NCBI GenBank assembly: GCA_016795205.1
Contig: JAEUHZ010000021.1
Span: forward strand, 248,001-312,000
Source of the DNA: Planctomycetota bacterium
Lineage (GTDB): Bacteria; Planctomycetota; UBA1135; GCA-002686595
DNA length: 64,000 nt
Reading direction: 5' to 3'
The translations under genes were made by a program, and so were the position numbers. Below are positions 63,450 to 64,000 of this stretch, piece by piece. Every line of letters starts with the position of its first letter. Position 1 is the first letter of the stretch. Under the pieces are notes generated by a model that had not been told where the DNA came from, ran no database searches, and saw only the letters and a program-made list of their open reading frames with translations.

Positions 63450-64000
63450 ATGACGCCCTACTCCGCCGTGATCTCGCCCGACCGCACCCTGGCCGACCTG
63501 GCCACCGCGCACGCCTCCGCCTCGCGCGTGTTCCATCGACACGGCCTCGACTTCTGCTGCCACGGCCGCGTGCGCCTCGACGAAGCCTGCCGCGATCGCG
63601 GCCTGGACCTCGACGCGCTCCTGTCCGAGTTGCAGACCGAGCTCGACCGCGCGCCGGAGGGTCCGCGGCTGGATCAGATGCCGATCCCGATGCTCATCGA
63701 GCACGTCCTCGAGCAGTACCACGCCGCGCACCGTGCCGAGCTGCCGCGCCTCCTGGAGATGGCGCGCAAGGTCGAGAAGGTGCACGGCGACAAGTCCTCC
63801 TGCCCGCGCGGCCTCGCCGCTCACCTCGAGTTCGTGGCCGGGGAGCTCGAGGCGCACATGCAGAAGGAGGAGCAGGTGCTCTTCCCGCTCTTCACCTCGA
63901 GCCGTCGCCAGATGGCCGGCATGCCGGTCCAGGTCATGGAAATGGAGCACGAGGACCACGGACGGAACCTGGCGCGCCTGCGCGAGCTGGCTCACGGCTA
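63450..64000 (+). CDS. Di-iron Fe-S cluster repair protein RIC (YtfE/ScdA/NorA), 3' partial
   Basis: 183 residues are visible before the window ends. The N-terminal ScdA domain has the signature HGLDFCCHG. The haemerythrin-like part supplies the di-iron ligands: His in EQYHAAHRAEL, Glu in MQKEEQVLFP and His in MEMEHEDHG. RIC proteins repair Fe-S clusters damaged by NO or lower free NO. Divergence from norR and a sigma-54 promoter indicate NO-induced expression. NorA of Ralstonia is a homologue in a similar arrangement, where norB follows; here the next gene is outside the window. Confidence 0.93.
   Translation, partial: MTPYSAVISPDRTLADLATAHASASRVFHRHGLDFCCHGRVRLDEACRDRGLDLDALLSELQTELDRAPEGPRLDQMPIPMLIEHVLEQYHAAHRAELPRLLEMARKVEKVHGDKSSCPRGLAAHLEFVAGELEAHMQKEEQVLFPLFTSSRRQMAGMPVQVMEMEHEDHGRNLARLRELAHG

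Overview
This is a GC-rich (roughly 70%) bacterial window with densely packed genes. I read it as a member of the Planctomycetota. The support is a serine/threonine kinase fused to tetratricopeptide repeats (18538-21618), two secreted proteins (35302-37044, 39792-40820) that share a C-terminal domain I associate with planctomycete genomes, and SGNH-hydrolase membrane proteins. The assignment is inference: no rRNA, tRNA or universal marker gene was seen.

Region 1 (1-18.4 kb) is an exopolysaccharide/capsule locus, almost all on the minus strand. Its left end is a fused exosortase/CPBP protease of the XrtE type (running off the window) next to a tiny VPEID-CTERM-like substrate. Then come a polyprenyl-phosphate sugar transferase, a degenerate BY-kinase-like P-loop protein, a GumC/Wzc-type chain-length protein, a Wza-type lipoprotein and a Wzx flippase. 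A decoration module follows: a WavE-type protein, two paralogous nucleotidyltransferases flanking a cupin, a HAD phosphatase and a glycerophosphodiesterase-like protein. The locus closes with an adenylation-carrier-membrane acyltransferase fusion, a divergent GT4 glycosyltransferase and an SGNH hydrolase.

Region 2 (18.5-46.2 kb) holds housekeeping, stress and accessory genes: the STPK-TPR protein, a di-heme peroxidase-like protein, a second SGNH membrane protein, pgeF, and a minimal ethanolamine module eutB-eutC-eutL (lyase plus one shell protein). These are followed by a PerR-like regulator with a lipobox-bearing KatG, an ODP-type metallo-beta-lactamase-fold protein, an ECF sigma/membrane-protein pair, two secreted proteins, an AraC regulator and a methyltransferase. 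A metal P-type ATPase sits behind a Cys-rich-tailed ECF sigma factor, and a MarR regulator with its motif stands before a DoxX-dioxygenase pair.

Region 3 (46.2-64 kb) is a nitrate-respiration and nitric-oxide-defence island. A reductase plus truncated haemoglobin (a split flavohaemoglobin) lies opposite an NsrR regulator. Then comes one continuous minus-strand operon, in transcription order: Rrf2 regulator, narK, di-haem cytochrome c, narG, narH, narJ, narI fused to a Rieske protein, cytochrome b, mono-haem cytochrome c, and a second narK. This wires a cytoplasm-facing NarGHI to bc1/b6f-type subunits. Upstream, a NorR-type sigma-54 activator is divergent from an Fe-S repair (RIC/YtfE) gene that carries a good sigma-54 promoter. 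No nitrite or NO reductase lies inside the window.

The strongest novelty candidates are the NarI-Rieske fusion operon, the compact XrtE/VPEID pair, the exported KatG, the orphan EutL with EutBC, and the Cys-tailed sigma factor/metal ATPase unit.
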